Shown in pieces: positions 63,340-64,000 of a stretch of 64,000 bases of DNA (positions are counted from its first letter, which is position 1; the number at the start of each line of letters is the position of its first letter). Below the pieces are notes generated by a model, which saw nothing but the letters and a program-made list of their open reading frames with translations, was not told where the DNA came from and did not search any database. Origin of the DNA: Sclerodactyla briareus (Eukaryota > Echinodermata > Holothuroidea > Dendrochirotida > Sclerodactylidae); the NCBI GenBank assembly GCA_026419785.1, contig JAODTK010004276.1, positions 221,518 through 285,517 of the forward strand. The letters are read 5' to 3'. Made by a program: the position numbers and the translations under genes.

Positions 63340-64000
63340 GCATTCCGAGCACACCAGTGTGTCTCCAGGATGTATCTACCTTTATACGTTTAGCTAGCTG
63401 TAACGAAGTATCCTTACCCTTACCAGTGTATGCTGCAGTAGAGCACCACCGTCCTTCCTCCAGCGTGTTCCGTATACGTAGCTCGCTGTAAAGAAGTTAT
63501 TAAACCCTTACACATGTTGCTAGCATTAGAAGCACCCATCTTTCTCCAGGCGTGGATCTACCTTTATACTGTACTATCATGTACAGAATTATTATAACCT
63601 TTAACAGTGTATGCTGCATAGACGCACAACCATCCTTCCTCCATGTATGTATCTACCTCTCTCTGTAGCTAGCTTTAGAGGAGTTAGTATAACCCTACAC
63701 GTGTATGCTGTCATTAGAGCACACCATCCTTCCTCCAGGCATGTACATCTACCTTTATACTGTAGCTAGCTTGTAAAAAAAGTTATTATACCCTCTACTC
63801 AGTGTTGATGCAATAGAGCACACCATCGTTTCCTCCGAGGCGTTGATCTACCGTGATACTGGGGGTAGCTGCATGTAAAGAAATACTATACCTTACACAG
63901 GTGTCATGCTGCATTAGAGCAAACCATCCTTCCTCCATGGGCCATGTATCATACCTTTATACGTAGCTACACTGAAGGAGTAACATAACGTTCAACAGTG
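63340..64000 (+). repeat. Satellite-like array, ~95-bp period, at least 7 units
   Basis: The word gagcacaccatccttcctcc, or a variant, recurs near 63,347, 63,441, 63,531, 63,621, 63,717, 63,816 and 63,917 (spacing 90-101). Each is followed by ctacctttatactgtagcta, tgtaaagaagttattata and cagtgtatgctgcatt. Units are diverged by many small indels, and the array continues past the window edge. Confidence 0.9.

Noticed and set aside
63340-64000. CRISPR-like array
   Set aside because: The ~95-bp units are wholly repetitive, with no unique spacers, and the DNA is animal.

Overview
This is eukaryotic, animal-type genomic DNA: AT-rich, with spliced genes, long introns and dense decayed transposable elements. 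It is not bacterial or viral. Two conserved animal genes can be recognised, both on the + strand. (1) The C-terminal half of an INO80D-like gene (INO80 chromatin-remodelling complex subunit D) lies in five exons between about 4,958 and 13,862. Its N-terminal exons are not visible and should lie to the left of the window. (2) SEC61G (Sec61 translocon gamma subunit) has its start-codon exon at 37,112-37,228 and its main exon at 40,996-41,098. The repeats (tRNA-derived SINEs, CR1/L2-like and other LINE remnants with genus-rich 3' microsatellites, long G runs) suggest an invertebrate, perhaps a marine deuterostome. The species cannot be fixed from sequence alone.

Layout: 1-1,270 is a near-perfect tandem repeat of about 343 bp. 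1,280-4,957 is non-coding and holds a strong fold-back (long inverted repeat) near 2,730-3,150. 4,958-13,862 is INO80D, with a SINE flanked by an 8-bp target duplication in its first visible intron (5,886-6,273) and copies of three other repeat families in later introns. 13,863-20,100 is mostly unique sequence, probably including 3'UTR, plus a 24-bp minisatellite. 20,130-28,000 is packed with repeats and LINE fragments, including two LINEs lying tail to tail at about 25.0 kb. 28,000-34,600 is unassigned sequence with one SINE. 34,600-36,520 is a LINE with a damaged reverse transcriptase. 37,112-41,098 is SEC61G, whose intron carries a 1,238-bp hAT-like DNA element inside a 148-bp tandem repeat. 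41,100-64,000 has no gene I recognise. It holds a LINE nested inside an older repeat (45.5-47.8 kb), several repeat pairs, a 47-base G tract, and a ~95-bp satellite array running off the right edge.

Both genes show correct splice sites, consistent intron phases and conserved protein, yet carry single-base frameshifts (INO80D also an in-frame TGA). Because two unrelated conserved genes are affected in the same way, consensus indel errors in the assembly are more likely than two pseudogenes. No protein-coding operon, CRISPR, virus or toxin was seen. I did not find a convincing new biological system. The most informative structures are the nested transposons with empty-site evidence, the fold-back element, the SINE/LINE shared 3' tails, and an uncharacterised interspersed repeat built from ~127-bp units that each carry an ATTTGCAT-type core.
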